From Cladosporium sp. IMV 00045 (lineage: Eukaryota; Ascomycota; Dothideomycetes; Cladosporiales; Cladosporiaceae): 64,000 bases of DNA. The stretch covers positions 1 to 64,000 of the forward strand of contig MSJI02000643.1 of the NCBI GenBank assembly GCA_001931905.2, in the 5' to 3' direction. Shown piece by piece: positions 20,682 through 32,015 of the stretch. Made by a program: the position numbers and the translations under genes. Position 1 is the first letter of the stretch. Every line of letters begins with the position of its first letter. The notes beneath the pieces are model-generated. The model did not search any database. It was not told where the DNA came from and saw nothing but the letters and a program-made list of their open reading frames with translations.

Positions 20682-21338
20682 TCACCCACCAAGCGAATCC
20701 AAACTCGCAAACCCACCCCCCAAATACTCCATCGTCTGCCTCTCATAAAGCCTCCTTAACTGATCCTCCGACTCCTTCGCGCGCAACAAACTCTGCTGGC
20801 AGGCGCGGATGTCTCTCAGCGAAGTTTCCGTCGGCGAGATCTTGCGTCGCAAAGTCGGCGGCGAAGTTGCGTTGCGCAAAGCATCGCGGTGATGATTTTT
20901 AGAGACTCGGACTTTGACGATGGGAGATGCTGTGGGCGCGCTACTGCTCGTAGTCGAATACTGCGTCTCGCTGTCAGAGTCGCCGCGCCATGATGTGTGC
21001 AGGCTTGATGTGGAGCGTGGCGAGGAGCTGGTGGTGCTGGAGGAGGAGGATGCTGTGCTCGGCCAGATGAGCGCGGTGTAGGAGGAGAAGTCGGAGGATG
21101 GGATTGCGGGTTGCAGAGCAGGTGGGCTTGGTGGGACTCTTTGGAGTCTTGCGCATGAATCGCTTGAGGCGTGAAGCTCAAAACACCGCGTGCATCGTGT
21201 AGCGTCGAGGTCGTCCGGACCTGTGCGCAAGCGCAGTGGTGGCGGGCGCTGGGAGGATGATGTCGTCTCCATATCGGTAGGCAGTATGTGAAGCCTTTCG
21301 CAACTATCGCAGAGCACTTCGAATGTCGAGGCTGGCAA
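20682..21338 (-). CDS. Hypothetical Ser/Pro-rich protein with two Cys pairs
   Basis: A single exon of 218 residues. The start MPASTFEVLCDSCERLHILP is followed at about residue 50 by ATRCTRCFELH, so two CxxC pairs occur in the first 60 residues and could bind a metal. A long Ser/Thr-rich disordered stretch follows, then a charged helical end (QQSLLRAKESEDQLRRLYER) that may form a coiled coil. No family is recognised. Support comes from the full-length frame, the ordered-disordered-helical layout and the absence of a better frame on the other strand. The ATG at 21338 is the first in frame. An overlapping minus-strand frame reaching 21553 is compositionally poor. Confidence 0.55.
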   Translation of the reverse strand: MPASTFEVLCDSCERLHILPTDMETTSSSQRPPPLRLRTGPDDLDATRCTRCFELHASSDSCARLQRVPPSPPALQPAIPSSDFSSYTALIWPSTASSSSSTTSSSPRSTSSLHTSWRGDSDSETQYSTTSSSAPTASPIVKVRVSKNHHRDALRNATSPPTLRRKISPTETSLRDIRACQQSLLRAKESEDQLRRLYERQTMEYLGGGFASLDSLGG

Positions 21339-23355
21339 GTGAACCAGAAGTCAAAGGTAGACTCAGAAACAGAAAGACAAAATGACACTGAAGGCCAGCC
21401 ATCTCGCGCGCAAGACGGCGCAGCGATCACCTTTATAATATTCAATGGCTGGCGCGACACACACACACCACACGCGAGCAAACCTACCGCAACATCATGG
21501 ACCCTTTGCTTTTTTTTCCACTCTGCCTTGCAACAATGCAGGCGCAACTGCAAGTGTGGCGCATCGAAAGTCCGCCTCTGCCGTCAGCCATGTGGTTTCG
21601 GACAAGGGGTGCGCTGCATGTATCTCCTAGTCGGCCATTGTTCTGGGTGGTGGAACAATGCCTAAACATCAAGATGACGGGCACACGGCTGACGATGACC
21701 TGCGTTGCCGAACCAGGGTTCGCAAGCTGGTGGTTGGATGGAAAGCTATGTGCCAGGAGTTGAATCTTGCTTACATCTCTATCAAGTGACTTCGGAGTTT
21801 CTCGTTGTCTCCAGTCCATGTCTCCACCAGGGCTGTAAGGGCCAAGGTTGAAGGAATCGTGGTATGGTCAGCGGTATCGATCGCGGAAAAAGAGACATTC
21901 GAGTAATGCAACCCGGCGACTGCATGAAGAAAGCAACACACTTTTCAAATTACCGGAGGCTGAACTTCAACACGTCCAGCCACCCGTAATTCTGTATGGT
22001 CTCGACAAATTCCTATGGCTGGGAAGACTTCATGGCGAACAAGGTGGTGGTGGAACTTCATCACATCTTCAGCTGCCTCCAAGCGAGACTTTCGGCGTGG
22101 GGCCTTGGAGTCCCAGCGAGGCCGAAACCTTGATTTTTCCCACATCGAAGACCCAGAATTGTGACCTTCGATGATGATGATGACCTCAATGCCAAAGACA
22201 AGAGATACCACACCGCAGTTTCCATCAATCCGCAGACCATGGCTCGCTTGCGGGAAGACGTGATCAGCAATGCGCCAACATCTCCAGTGCAGCTCAGAAA
22301 CATCTTCAATCCTGGGTTACAGTCAACACCTGCATGCAGCTGAACCACTGCACAGAGACGACGACTCGCGCGTGATCACTGACCGAGCGCACATCCAAAA
22401 TCTGCCATGTCTGCAGACAGGTCCCGTAGTACCTACAAAGCTGCACGCACTACAAATTTACAAAAAAATACCGGTCGAGTCCTGCCTTTCTCATGCACGC
22501 CTGCCACCCTTGAAGTGCGCTTCAGCTCTCTCGGCTACGCGCAAAAACATGGCTTGCAGGTACAGGTACAGCCTCCAGCTGAAGGCGCCACCTGGGGAGC
22601 CAGTGCGCGCAGCCTCTCCGAAGTGAAAGTGTAGGTAGGTAGGTACTGTATGGTTGCCGGAACTGCCTGAGAATCTCGCTGGGAGAACTCATGGAATGAT
22701 TCGTACGTACGATTTGCCGCTTCTGTGTGAAAGTGGGTGAGAAATGCAGCGTGAAGTACATATTGCTTTCCTCGTCAAGGTTGTCTACAAGTGGCCAAGG
22801 CAACGGATGGAGCTTGTGATGTGAGAATGTCAAATACTGCTTGGAGGCACGCTGCGGTCTTGTCACTGTTCACTACATCACCATGAAGAGCATGGTGTTG
22901 CAGATGTGAATCCAACCGGCCAGTCTGGCCTTACTGGAAAGCCATGTGCTTCTTCACCTCATTCTAGAAATCTCCTGTCCACGATAGATTTAGCATTGTC
23001 ATGATTCCAAGCATCTCTACCTTCTTGGCCTCCATACCTTCTTCAAAAATACACAAAACCAGCCAAGATCATTCTTCAGAATCATCCATCAAACCCTGTC
23101 GTCAAGATGTAAAGCTACCTGCGACGAAACCTCGAATTTCCTTGAGTTGACAGGGTGGATGTTGTGGCTCAAGAGTGTGACATGAATACCTTATTCATCT
23201 TCAAGAAAGTCGATCCTCATCGTTACATGTACTTGCCCTTGAGACTGCACGAAACCATACGAGCAAAACGCGGCTATTAGTCCTCAAGTCATACCTCATC
23301 CCTCATACCTCGTGCCTCGTCAAGATTCAAACATCCCAACCAACCCCAAAAGCCC
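21339..23355. other. Gene-poor interval
   Basis: About 2 kb without a supportable gene. Open frames here show no domain, no plausible intron chain and no family motif. A short gtaggtaggtaggta run lies near 22631-22645 and a CA-rich patch near 21459-21473. Confidence 0.4.
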
Positions 23356-23847
23356 TCACAACTCCTCCCTCTTCCCCTTCCCCTCGCCCTTTCCCTTCCC
23401 CCCTCCAAACCCAAACATGCCCCAAACCATACCACTCAGCGAGCCTACAACCCAGCAAGAAAGCGTTAGCAGTGGGCTTTGCCCCCAAAGATAAAAAGAA
23501 GAAGTACGAAAAAGAAAAAAAAGAAAAAAAAAAGAGACATACCACCAGGCGGATACCTCCTCCCCGCCCTCTCAACGCTCGGCTCACAGCCACACCACTC
23601 TTCCTCCGGGATGGAGTCGAGGACGGAGGGGATGTGCGCGCCGCAGCCGAACCAGGTGATGCCTTCTATTTGTTCGCTATGGAATCAGTATAGGACAGGG
23701 GACGGTAAACAAGGTATAAGGCGTAATGCATCAAGTAGAGTATGAGGCAGAGAGGATGAGGGAAATAGGGGAAGAGTTGAGAGATAGAAGGGGGGAAGGG
23801 GGAAGAGAGAGCGTACGGCAAGTACTGCAGGTTGATTGGGAGCACAT
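23356..23847 (-). CDS. Small conserved Cys-rich protein, three exons (80 aa)
   Basis: Exons 23817-23847, 23543-23665 and 23356-23444 with introns of 151 and 98 nt encode 80 residues. The start MCSQSTCSTCQGITWFGCGA joins two exons, then HIPSVLDSIPEEEWCGCEP continues. The pattern (Cys pairs, TWxGCGxHI, a P-E-E-x-x-C-x-C segment) matches a family of small eukaryotic proteins of unknown role, likely metal-binding through the Cys and His residues. The tail is Gly/Lys-rich (GKGKGEGKGKREEL). Both introns have gta donors and tag acceptors. No single frame longer than about 90 residues covers it, so it is easily missed. The family resemblance is from memory of the motif; biochemical function is unknown. 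Confidence 0.75.
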
Positions 23848-24753
23848 GTTTCCTCTTCCTATTACCGAACTTCCTATCTAGCCTTGCTGGTCGTGTTCAG
23901 GCGTTTCGGGAAAGTATGAGAGTTGGTAGGGTGTGAGATAAAGAGCGAAGATCGCGAAGCTCGGAGAGCATAATAAGTGTACATGTATAAGTTAGACGAA
24001 AGTGGGTTGGAAGAAGTCCGTCCCGCTTTTGAGGAAAAGGCGTGACGGTGGAAAAGTGAAGGAATCCTACAAGCGACTTTACAAAGTTACATAGATACGT
24101 ATATATTACGATATGAGTACGAGCTCTGAGGTTCCAGAACAGATCTGATCCTTAAATCTCCGGGTGTCATTGCATACGTGTGTAAGCAAGCAAAGGCATT
24201 GATTAGTTACATGTTCATCAATGTAGAGTCAATACGTTTAGTCCCGGAGACGCGAAGAGAATGCATGAAGCACAATTATAAAATCTTCAAACGAGGGTGA
24301 GTATTCTCAGTCGTGCAGGAAGATGCGCACTGGAAGAGAGCAAAGTCCATCTTATTATTCCTGATCAAGGCCATGCATATTGAGGTTTTATGGCCGTCAA
24401 TTTCATGTCGAAACCCTTGTTCAAGTTTGATGCACGAGTAACTGAGTTGGCAGGCTAGAATGTTGCTCATTAGAGGATCAGTCGGCATCATGTTTCTCAA
24501 GGCTGATCACGGCCACGGTCGTTCACAAGATGCGCGTCATTTCAATCTGAGAAGGGAATCAACATGGCAGGACAGGCAAATTTTTCGTGTCGCTCAAGCA
24601 TGCTTTCATTGTTCATCTAGCGGCTCAGAGGCGTCCCGAAAAAGAAGGAGAAGCAAACATATATTCTACCAACGCCGGTATAGTCTTCATGCCTGTCTGC
24701 CGACCAGCCTCCTTTGCCACTACCGGATTCTCTCTCAACAAACAACTAGACGC
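23848..24753. other. Intergenic, no gene seen
   Basis: Upstream region of the small Cys-rich gene and 3' flank of RPL10. AT-rich, with no supportable exon. Confidence 0.4.
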
Positions 24754-25697
24754 TTAAGCCTCGGTCTCGAAGGCGTCGGGGAAGCGGCGCATGTTGTACT
24801 CAAGGGGACCCTTGGTGGAGAGGAACTGGACGTAGGCACCGTCGACGCGGACCTTGCCCTCCTGGCGCTTGGCGACGTACTCCTCGCGGCGGAGGGGAGT
24901 GAACCCCCAGTTCTTGGAGACGATGATCTTTTGGCGACCGGGGAACTTGTACTGGGAACGGCGGAGAGCCTCGATGACGTGAGCGCGGTCTGAAGAGAGA
25001 AAGAATTTGTCAGCAATTTGCGGTGGCGAATGTTGGGTGGCTCTCGGGTCAAGTCTTACTGGAGTCGCGAGTACGGCAAGAGAGGATGATCTGGCCGATG
25101 TTGACACGGGCGACAAGGCCGTTGGGCTTGCCGAAAGCACCACGCATACCAGTCTGAAGTCTATCGGCACCAGCGCAAGACAACATCTTGTTGATACGGA
25201 CGACGTGGTAAGGGTGGGCGCGGACGCGGAGGTGGAAACCTTCCTTACCGGCGGTCTTCACCATGTACCTTTTGGATGTGTTAGTATGGGTGTTTAAATC
25301 TTGTTGCTCGATTCTTCGGTGAATACGCACTTGTTGGCGCAAATACGGGCCGCCTCAAGGGCCTCGGAGGAGACCTGCTCATACTCGTTGGAGACGAGGT
25401 GAACGCAGAGGGGGAAGTCGTCGACACCAGCCTTCTTGCGGCCAAGGTCGAAGATGCGAATCTTGGGGTCCGGCACACCTCTGTTGAAGCGCGACTTAGG
25501 GTACGGCTGTTATCCATCTCAAGTCAGTGTTTCGTTCTTCTCCTCTTGTGTCCTTTTTCGCCTTCCGCCATCGATTTCGGTCCAACTCATGCGCTCCGGT
25601 GTTCTTCGCTCGTTTTTCCTCGGTTGGCGGTGACAGGCAGATAATTTCGTACCTTGTTCTTGCAGTAGCGGTAGCATCTCGCGGGACGACGGGCCAT
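24754..25697 (-). CDS. RPL10: 60S ribosomal protein uL16 (L10)
   Basis: Four exons: 25653-25697, 25331-25506, 25060-25268 and 24754-24989; 221 residues, the usual length. The reading [15 protein letters not shown] / [20 protein letters not shown] / [19 protein letters not shown] / [15 protein letters not shown] is unmistakable. uL16 is loaded late onto the 60S subunit in the cytoplasm and shapes the tRNA corridor next to the peptidyl-transferase centre. Exon 1 holds only 15 codons, as is common for fungal ribosomal protein genes. The next gene upstream, also on the minus strand, is RPL30, so two ribosomal protein genes sit head-to-tail 457 bp apart. No unusual residues were seen. Confidence 0.97.
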
Positions 25698-26025
25698 TTT
25701 GACGGTATTTCGGTGGTCGATGGGCGTGAGGGAAGCAAAGAGAGTCGTCGCGGGTGACGTTCTTCCTAGGTACAAAGCGCAGCAAGCGGCGAAGCCTTGG
25801 CACAATTCTGTCTGTGTGGGCGGCTCGGGCCCGCTTTGGCCCGTGTGCTGATAAATCAGGATGACCGCTGGAACATTATAAATCAAAAGAGAGTGCAATA
25901 GTGAGACGATTAATAAAGATCATGGAAATGCATAGAGATCGCAGGATTGCAGTCAAAACGCCTCTAGAAGGACGGTTGGATTTTGAAACCAAAAAGCATG
26001 GGTATCTACGCTATATGTCTCTCGC

Positions 26026-26033
26026 CACGTGAC
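26026..26033. promoter_or_regulatory. CACGTGAC box upstream of RPL10
   Basis: Lies about 330 bp upstream of the RPL10 start, within the 457-bp space between the two ribosomal protein genes. CACGTGAC is a Cbf1-type site; its use here is inferred. Confidence 0.4.
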
Positions 26034-26154
26034 AATTGACAAAATCGCCCGGCGCCAGTCTTTTGTGACCTCGCTATGGCGTCTCGTCTACCGGCGGGAC
26101 TTTTGCCTCTTCCAAATACGCTTTGACTACTTGCTCAAATCACCCGACAATAAT

Positions 26155-26755
26155 CTACTGGGTGTTGGCAGACAGGATGTCGGAGTCACCGGCGTCCAGG
26201 ATGGCCATGGTGGAGCAACGGAAGAGCTTACCGCAGGCGGTACCAAGCTCGATCTGTAGGAAGGGAAAAAGTTCAAGTCAGCCAAGTTGTCCCTCCAAAG
26301 TCTCTTTTTGCAGAGAGCTTCTTCTCAGGGCTCCAGAGTGAGTATGTCCTCCAGAGCCTGCAGCAAAGCTCCTTCGCAAGACATGCGATGGTGTTTTTCT
26401 CTTGAAAACACTTTCATGTTCTCAATCGGGTGTGGAACGTACGTTGTTGCCGGTGAAGTGGTGGACGGCGGTCTTGCCGAGCATAGAGTAGTACTCGAGC
26501 TCAGACTTGCGGAGAGGCGGGGTGTTGCCAGCAATGATGATGAGCTTGGCCTTGCCGGAGCGGAGGGCCTTGAGGGTGGACTTGTAACCCAGAGTGACCT
26601 TGCCGGACTGTTGGCAGTGTCGTTAGTTTTGGAGGGTTCTCTTTTTTGGGTGCATTGGCTGCGGTTTTGCAGCGACCAGGCATGCGCACCTTGATAGTCA
26701 GCGCCAACTTGGCGTTGATGCTGTCAGCGGTCTTTGCGCCCTTCTTCGGTGCCAT
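26155..26755 (-). CDS. RPL30: 60S ribosomal protein eL30
   Basis: Three exons: 26690-26755, 26443-26607 and 26155-26253, all joined in phase 0; 109 residues. The protein reads [20 protein letters not shown] / [20 protein letters not shown] / [20 protein letters not shown] / [20 protein letters not shown], all typical of eL30. It binds kink-turn RNA at the subunit interface. In budding yeast the protein represses splicing of its own transcript; whether that applies here is unknown. Intron 2 is 189 nt, long for this window; I looked for C/D-box snoRNA signals in it and found no convincing pair. Intron 1 is 82 nt. Confidence 0.97.
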
Positions 26756-27790
26756 TGTGATGGTATTTGGAGGAGTTGTCGGGAGGGCGGTGGTCGAGGT
26801 CGTCGGTGTCGTTTGGCTGCTGGGTTCAAACGAGAGAATTCGGGTTGATGTGTGCGAAGCAAAAGTTCGTGGGAGCGGCGAATTGCGGGCGGTCCCGTCA
26901 GCGGTGGTGCCGTCAAATACTGAGCGTGCTGAGATGTGCGATGGGAAGGAGATGGAGTCACATGATCTTCAAGGTCCTTAATCTATTTGCGACGAGGATG
27001 CGCCTTGAAGCGAAGTGAAGCTCCCTGACAACACAAGCAAATGTCGTCAATCATATGCTCTCTCTGGCGATGCGCTGACGACGACCAAATGACTCCAACA
27101 GTGTTCTTCCGTTGTGAAGACGGCTGTCACGGCTGACCCCAATCCGAACGCCACAGCATGCATGTCACTTATCACATGTTCCCTCACATGCACTTCCGTC
27201 TCCTGGCCAGCCGGGGCATGCACATGCAAAAGACTAGGTAGATAGCGTCGACTTGACAGTGATGAGGCATATCCTCTCTATAATCCTTTCAACAGTCAAC
27301 AAACGACAATCATATCGATCAACCACGGACACCCATGTGTCTCTGAAGCAAGAGTAATTTCCGCCGGACCGCAAATGCGAAACGACCTTTTTAATCCAAT
27401 TGAAGAGATTCCCTCCATTACTGCTAAGCCCCACGTCCGACGATCAGCCCTCTCTCCTCAGCCCTCTCTCCTCAGTCGCTCCCTCCCTTCTCTCTGCCAC
27501 CACCCACATCTCCTTGAAGCTTACTAGGGCCTACTGTACTGCACTACCGCGCTACTGCACCGCCTCTCCAAAATAATCCCTCGACATTTTTGTTGTATAC
27601 AACACTACAATACCTATTCTTAGCCAATTAACCGCCACCACCAACACAGTCAACAAGCACACGCCAATATACACTGCATGTGCATCGCTAAGCCCGCATA
27701 TCGGTGAACAACAGCAGCAGCAGCAGTGAATCCCAAGCATTTACCCCTTCGAGTTGGCTGGCGCTGCCAATAAACTCTCCCATCTTCACC
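26756..27790. promoter_or_regulatory. Divergent promoter region of RPL30 and the coiled-coil gene
   Basis: 1,035 bp between divergent start codons. The right half is rich in C and T runs (about 27430-27690), typical of a long 5' leader. No coding exon was supported. Confidence 0.4.
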
Positions 27791-29911
27791 ATGTCATCAT
27801 CCACCGCCGCCAGCAGAAAGCCTCCCGTTCCAGGCACCACCACCGCTCGAAGGCAATCCACAAACCCCGCCGCCTCTTCCCCATCGCAAAGCCCTTCTCG
27901 GACAACACCACAGAACGGCTCTGCATCTGCTGCAGGTGCTTCCACCGTAAACAGGACTCGATCGGTGCGCACTGGAACTGGAACTCCCGTCTCCGCCAGA
28001 GCCGCCGCGAGGAAACCCACCATCTCCAACGGCGCCGACAACGAGGCAAAAGCCGAACTGCAAGTGAAAATGGAAGAACTGCAGGAGCAGCTCCGCCAGG
28101 CCGAGGAGAACTCCGCCGAGGTGCAGAAACAAGCCGCTGTCCTGCAGGTCAAGCTGGACGAGGCGCTAAAGGAGACGGCCATGCTGGAGGAGCACGTGCA
28201 CGAACACACCGAGCGCATCAACGATTTGGAGAACGAGAAGAAGGAGAGCCTGCGCGCCCGGCGGGAGATGGAGCAGATCTACGAGAGCGAGCGGGTGGCT
28301 TTCATGAAAGAAAGGGAGGAAACGCAGACGAAGGAGGAGGAAATGCAGGCTTCACTGCAGCGCATGAAGGAGGCGCTCGCGCAGAGGGAAATGCGCGCCG
28401 GTCTTGACGATGCGAGCAAGCCGAACATGTCGCGCAACTCCAGTTACCGCAATAGCATGTCCTCCTCGCCCAACCCGGACGCAGGCCAATTCGCGCCACC
28501 GTCGTCGATGCAGCGCAGCGATTCACGAGGAAGTGACTCAAGAAACAGCTCCCGGCTGGTGATGCAGAAGGACAAGGTGATCGAAGGGTTGCGACTCGAG
28601 CTGGCCGAAGCGCAGATCAAGCTGGTCGAAGTGGAGAACATGGGCGGCGGCAGGCTGCAGAAGATCGAGAACGAGATGTACGAAACCAAGGTGCAGAACG
28701 CTCGTCTTATGGAGGAGAACGAGAGTTTCCAGTTGCTGCTGAGCGAGAAGACTTTGAACGGGGACTTCTCTAACAGCGAGTTTCTTAGGCCACAGTCGAC
28801 CGCCGGCTCGAGGCCGTCGTCGTCCAGCCACCGTCCCATGGGCAACTCCCTCGCAGACGAGCTCGAGGGTGAAGAAGAAGGCGAAGTCAACGAGGACACG
28901 CGCAAGCTGCAGGCCGAGCTAGCGGCTTCAAAGGACCAGAACAAAGCACTCACGTTGTACATCAACAACATCATCTCCCGACTGTTGCAGCACGACCAAT
29001 TCGAGCAGATCCTCGACAAGACCCCTGATATCATGTCAGGCAAGCCGCCCGCGCAGACTCCCAAGGTGGGCCAAGCGCAAACACCCAACCTCTCCGCCCC
29101 CAACACGGAGAAAGAACTCCCACCCCCACCACCCGAGAAAGACGAAGAAGCGCCCAGCCTCCTCCAGCGAGCGCGCAGCGTCATCGGCGGCCGCAAACCC
29201 CGCCCCCAATCGCAAATCATCTCCTCCTCCCAAGCTCAAGAGCCACAAGTCAACGGCCTCGGGCTGACCGAAAACCCCACGACCGCGCCGCGCATCCCCC
29301 TCAACGAACGCCGCAGCGCCAGCGGCGGCCACCGCCGCGCAAACTCCGAATGGGCCCCCGCCAGCCTCGTCGTGAACAACATGTACCGCGGGCCCTCGCC
29401 CGGCAGCAGCATGGGCCCCGGCAGTCCTGGTCTGGGCTCGCCCACCTCCCGCCCGGTCAGCTACTTCGCCGCCCCGCAGCCGCTGGGCGCCCGCATGCCG
29501 TCCAACTCGCGCATGCCCTCCGGCAACGCCGTGCCGACCATCGACGAGAACGCCAACAACAACCCCTCGGACGCCAACGAGGTAGGCGGCCCAACCCTCG
29601 CTCCTCCACCCGATCTCTCACGCACGAGCATCCCCTCGCGCCCCTCGTCCGACGGCCCCGACGCAGCAGCAGAGAACAGCAACCCGTCCTCGCCGCCGCG
29701 CAGCGTGACTTCTAGTGGGGACAGGGAGGCGCGCGCCGGCGGTGGAGGTGCGGTTATGATGGGGAGCAAAATGCGGCCGCTCCGCTTGGTCAAGGAGACG
29801 GATGCGCAGGAGGAGGCGGCGAAGAAGCAGGCGAACAGGGGAAGTTGGTTTGGGTGGATGAATAAGGGCGGTGCTGGGGCTGGTGGGGCTCCGCCGGCGC
29901 CGCAGCAGTAG
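27791..29911 (+). CDS. Long coiled-coil protein with disordered Ser/Pro-rich arms
   Basis: A single exon of 706 residues from the first ATG in frame (ACCATGT). Residues 1-75 are Ser/Thr/Pro/Arg-rich and disordered. Residues about 80-210 form a Glu/Gln/Lys coiled coil (LQVKMEELQEQLRQAEEN...). A second helical block contains VIEGLRLELAEAQIKLVEVE. A short conserved segment reads ALTLYINNIISRLLQHDQFE, then QILDKTPDIM. The last 300 residues are Pro/Ser-rich, with a basic/aromatic end (NRGSWFGWMNKG). Filamentous fungi share proteins of this layout, often labelled M-protein repeat protein; a cytoskeletal or septum/tip role is plausible but not shown. Identity beyond a coiled-coil scaffold is uncertain. 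Confidence 0.85.
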   Translation: MSSSTAASRKPPVPGTTTARRQSTNPAASSPSQSPSRTTPQNGSASAAGASTVNRTRSVRTGTGTPVSARAAARKPTISNGADNEAKAELQVKMEELQEQLRQAEENSAEVQKQAAVLQVKLDEALKETAMLEEHVHEHTERINDLENEKKESLRARREMEQIYESERVAFMKEREETQTKEEEMQASLQRMKEALAQREMRAGLDDASKPNMSRNSSYRNSMSSSPNPDAGQFAPPSSMQRSDSRGSDSRNSSRLVMQKDKVIEGLRLELAEAQIKLVEVENMGGGRLQKIENEMYETKVQNARLMEENESFQLLLSEKTLNGDFSNSEFLRPQSTAGSRPSSSSHRPMGNSLADELEGEEEGEVNEDTRKLQAELAASKDQNKALTLYINNIISRLLQHDQFEQILDKTPDIMSGKPPAQTPKVGQAQTPNLSAPNTEKELPPPPPEKDEEAPSLLQRARSVIGGRKPRPQSQIISSSQAQEPQVNGLGLTENPTTAPRIPLNERRSASGGHRRANSEWAPASLVVNNMYRGPSPGSSMGPGSPGLGSPTSRPVSYFAAPQPLGARMPSNSRMPSGNAVPTIDENANNNPSDANEVGGPTLAPPPDLSRTSIPSRPSSDGPDAAAENSNPSSPPRSVTSSGDREARAGGGGAVMMGSKMRPLRLVKETDAQEEAAKKQANRGSWFGWMNKGGAGAGGAPPAPQQ

Positions 29912-30531
29912 GGGGAGCAGGAGGAGGATTGATGATGGGTGATGAGGAGAGTATGTTGAGATCTTTGGTGCCAGTCTTGACTGGGCTGTTCCGTTTTGCT
30001 TAACGTGACTTTTGATCGTTGGATGTCGGATGTTGGATGCCTTTTTGTTTTCCCACAGTGAAGGATGAAGCCGATGATGATGTTTTCTCTTTTCTGTTGC
30101 TTTTGCACTTGCACTTTGCGCAATACCCCTTCGTCCTCCCTTTTGAGATTTCCGGGTGGCATATCATATCATATCGCACATTACTTGCTTTACCACCTTA
30201 CTTAGAACGAGGCGTTTTGATTGGTTTATTAGAGACCCGAATCCAAGACCTCAGAAACGAATAGATGTATGCGACTCTGCCGTTCTTGAATCTCTACAAA
30301 GTCTACTTTTGTCGTTGGATTTATTGTCTAGACAGCTTTGCTTGAACCGACGCATAGGTAGGTATTAAAACCCTCCGAGCACGACAGCAACATTCTATGA
30401 AGTCCTACCCAACAGAGCTCCTGGCGCATCCTCCTGCTCCAAAGCAGTAAATCCAAATTCCCAACTGGAAAGCGAGAAACGTACAACAACTCCCTCTTCA
30501 CCTCTCACGAGTCCATCACTCCCTCAACCCC
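29912..30531. other. Convergent 3' flanks, no gene seen
   Basis: Region between the stop of the coiled-coil gene and the stop of the minus-strand gene. T-rich, with no supportable exon. Confidence 0.4.
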
Positions 30532-31253
30532 TCAACTCTCACCTCCCGATCCTAACATGCCGCACCCCAAACTCCCGACCCACGCCCTGATCTTCGCATA
30601 CTCGCCAAACCCCTCACTGTCCGCAAAAGCAGCGTGGTCTTCCACTCGGTCCCAGAATGAGAGGAGAGTCCACTCTGCATCTGCACTCTCTCCCTCCGAT
30701 TGATCATCCTTGGATAGCAACGACGCGCGCCATCCACCAATCATGCCCTTGCAAAGCGAAAAGTCTGCGAGGCAATGTTTGACCGCGTTATAGGTTTGCG
30801 TGAAGTTCTGTACGTGCTGGCGGGGGATGATGTGCGTTCCTATCGCTACGATTTCGGTTTCGGGGTGGGAGAGCAGGAGGGGTGAAGGGGTTTGGATGAG
30901 GGTTGTGGAGATCTTGCGGCGTTTGACCTTGTCTTGTGATGAGGCTTGGAAGATATCTGGGTGGTGATGGGTGGTTTGGGAGATTTCCTCCGACGTTTGC
31001 ATGATGTTGAGCTTGAGGTGCCGTCTTCGAGAGGGATTTGAGTGATGATGTAGTAGAGAGATGGGTCTTCGATGACTTGGCCTTGGAGGGTGAGGGTCTG
31101 ACTTGTTTCGTTGATTTTGTTGTGGTCAGCGTCATGAGCAATGGAGCTGCGTGGTTTGTCAAGTGTCGTTGGCGCGTTGTGATCAGGACTATCTTCATGT
31201 TGACCTTCGCTTGGGCAAGTCTTGTAGAGGGAGAGGACGATGGTTGATGACAT
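30532..31253 (-). CDS. Unknown protein, possibly a dimeric alpha-beta-barrel domain; frameshifted near 31020
   Basis: The 5' frame from ATG 31253 reads MSSTIVLSLYKTCPSEGQ and later EDPSLYYIITQIPLEDGT. The 3' frame reads LKLNIMQTSEEISQTTHHHP and later SFWDRVEDHAAFADSEGFGE, a pattern seen at the end of antibiotic-biosynthesis-monooxygenase-like or stress-barrel domains. The two frames meet at about 31017-31022 (minus strand ggcacctcaag); one extra base would give DGT-LKLNI and a protein of about 240 residues. No GT-AG intron fits as well. The family assignment is weak. Assembly indel and true loss of function are both possible. Confidence 0.55.
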
Positions 31254-32015
31254 GATTTTTCGATTTGGTCTGGTTGGATCTTCGGTTGTGATGACAAAGG
31301 ATTGGGAAAGGAATCAAGATCCCACGGAGAGAATGTGTTCTTTTCAAATCATCGGATCGATTCTGTCCAACTTTTGATCAATGGTTGATTCTGAACGGAG
31401 CGTCCGTGGAGTGTCCGTGGGCGTTCATGTCTGCATCTTCTAGCATCGATTCATTTCCGCAATACAATGACAGGGATTGACTACTTTTGACTGATATCTC
31501 CATGTGAATGAAGGGCGAAATTTCAGTACCTACAGTTCCCCCTTGGGTCGTACATGGAGTCAATGATACCTTAGTGAATTGGGCAAGTAACGAGGGAATA
31601 GCATTGGCCTTACATCGTTATATCTTCGTTGAATTCAGGGAGAGATGGATACCGCACATTTATTAGAAAATAGTCATTCTTGGGAGCTCCGAAGTCAACC
31701 ACATGTAAGAATGTAGGTACAATGCACAGCATGAAGAGATTCATTGATCACGAACATCGATGAATGCCAACGACATTCACGGGCATCTCCCCACGTCATC
31801 GCTTCACATCCCCAATCACATGCAAATTGTCCCCCAGCTTCAACTCCCACCACCACCACCGACAACATCAACAAACCACTCCCACCAACAAACCTCTCAA
31901 CTCAACTTCACCAACCCAGCAAAACCAAAACCTGCCATGCTTCTTCTCCAACCATGTGCGCCCCCCACTCACCCCCAAACCCCACCAAAAACAACACCTA
32001 ACACCCTCATCACAG
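31254..32015. promoter_or_regulatory. Divergent upstream region; contains the unresolved start of the ankyrin gene
   Basis: No complete gene. The first exon of the ankyrin gene probably lies near 31937-31960: ATGs occur at 31937 and 31954, followed by gtgcgc at 31955 and an acceptor cacag ending at 32015. None of the simple joins keeps frame, so the start is left open. Confidence 0.35.

Noticed and set aside
22631..22645. gtaggtaggtaggta microsatellite as a functional element
   Set aside because: Too short and isolated to support a role.
26254..26442. snoRNA inside the 189-nt RPL30 intron
   Set aside because: No convincing C box (RTGATGA) paired with a D box and terminal stem could be found.
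27704..27790. Earlier start for the coiled-coil gene
   Set aside because: The in-frame extension begins at GTG; the first ATG is 27791.
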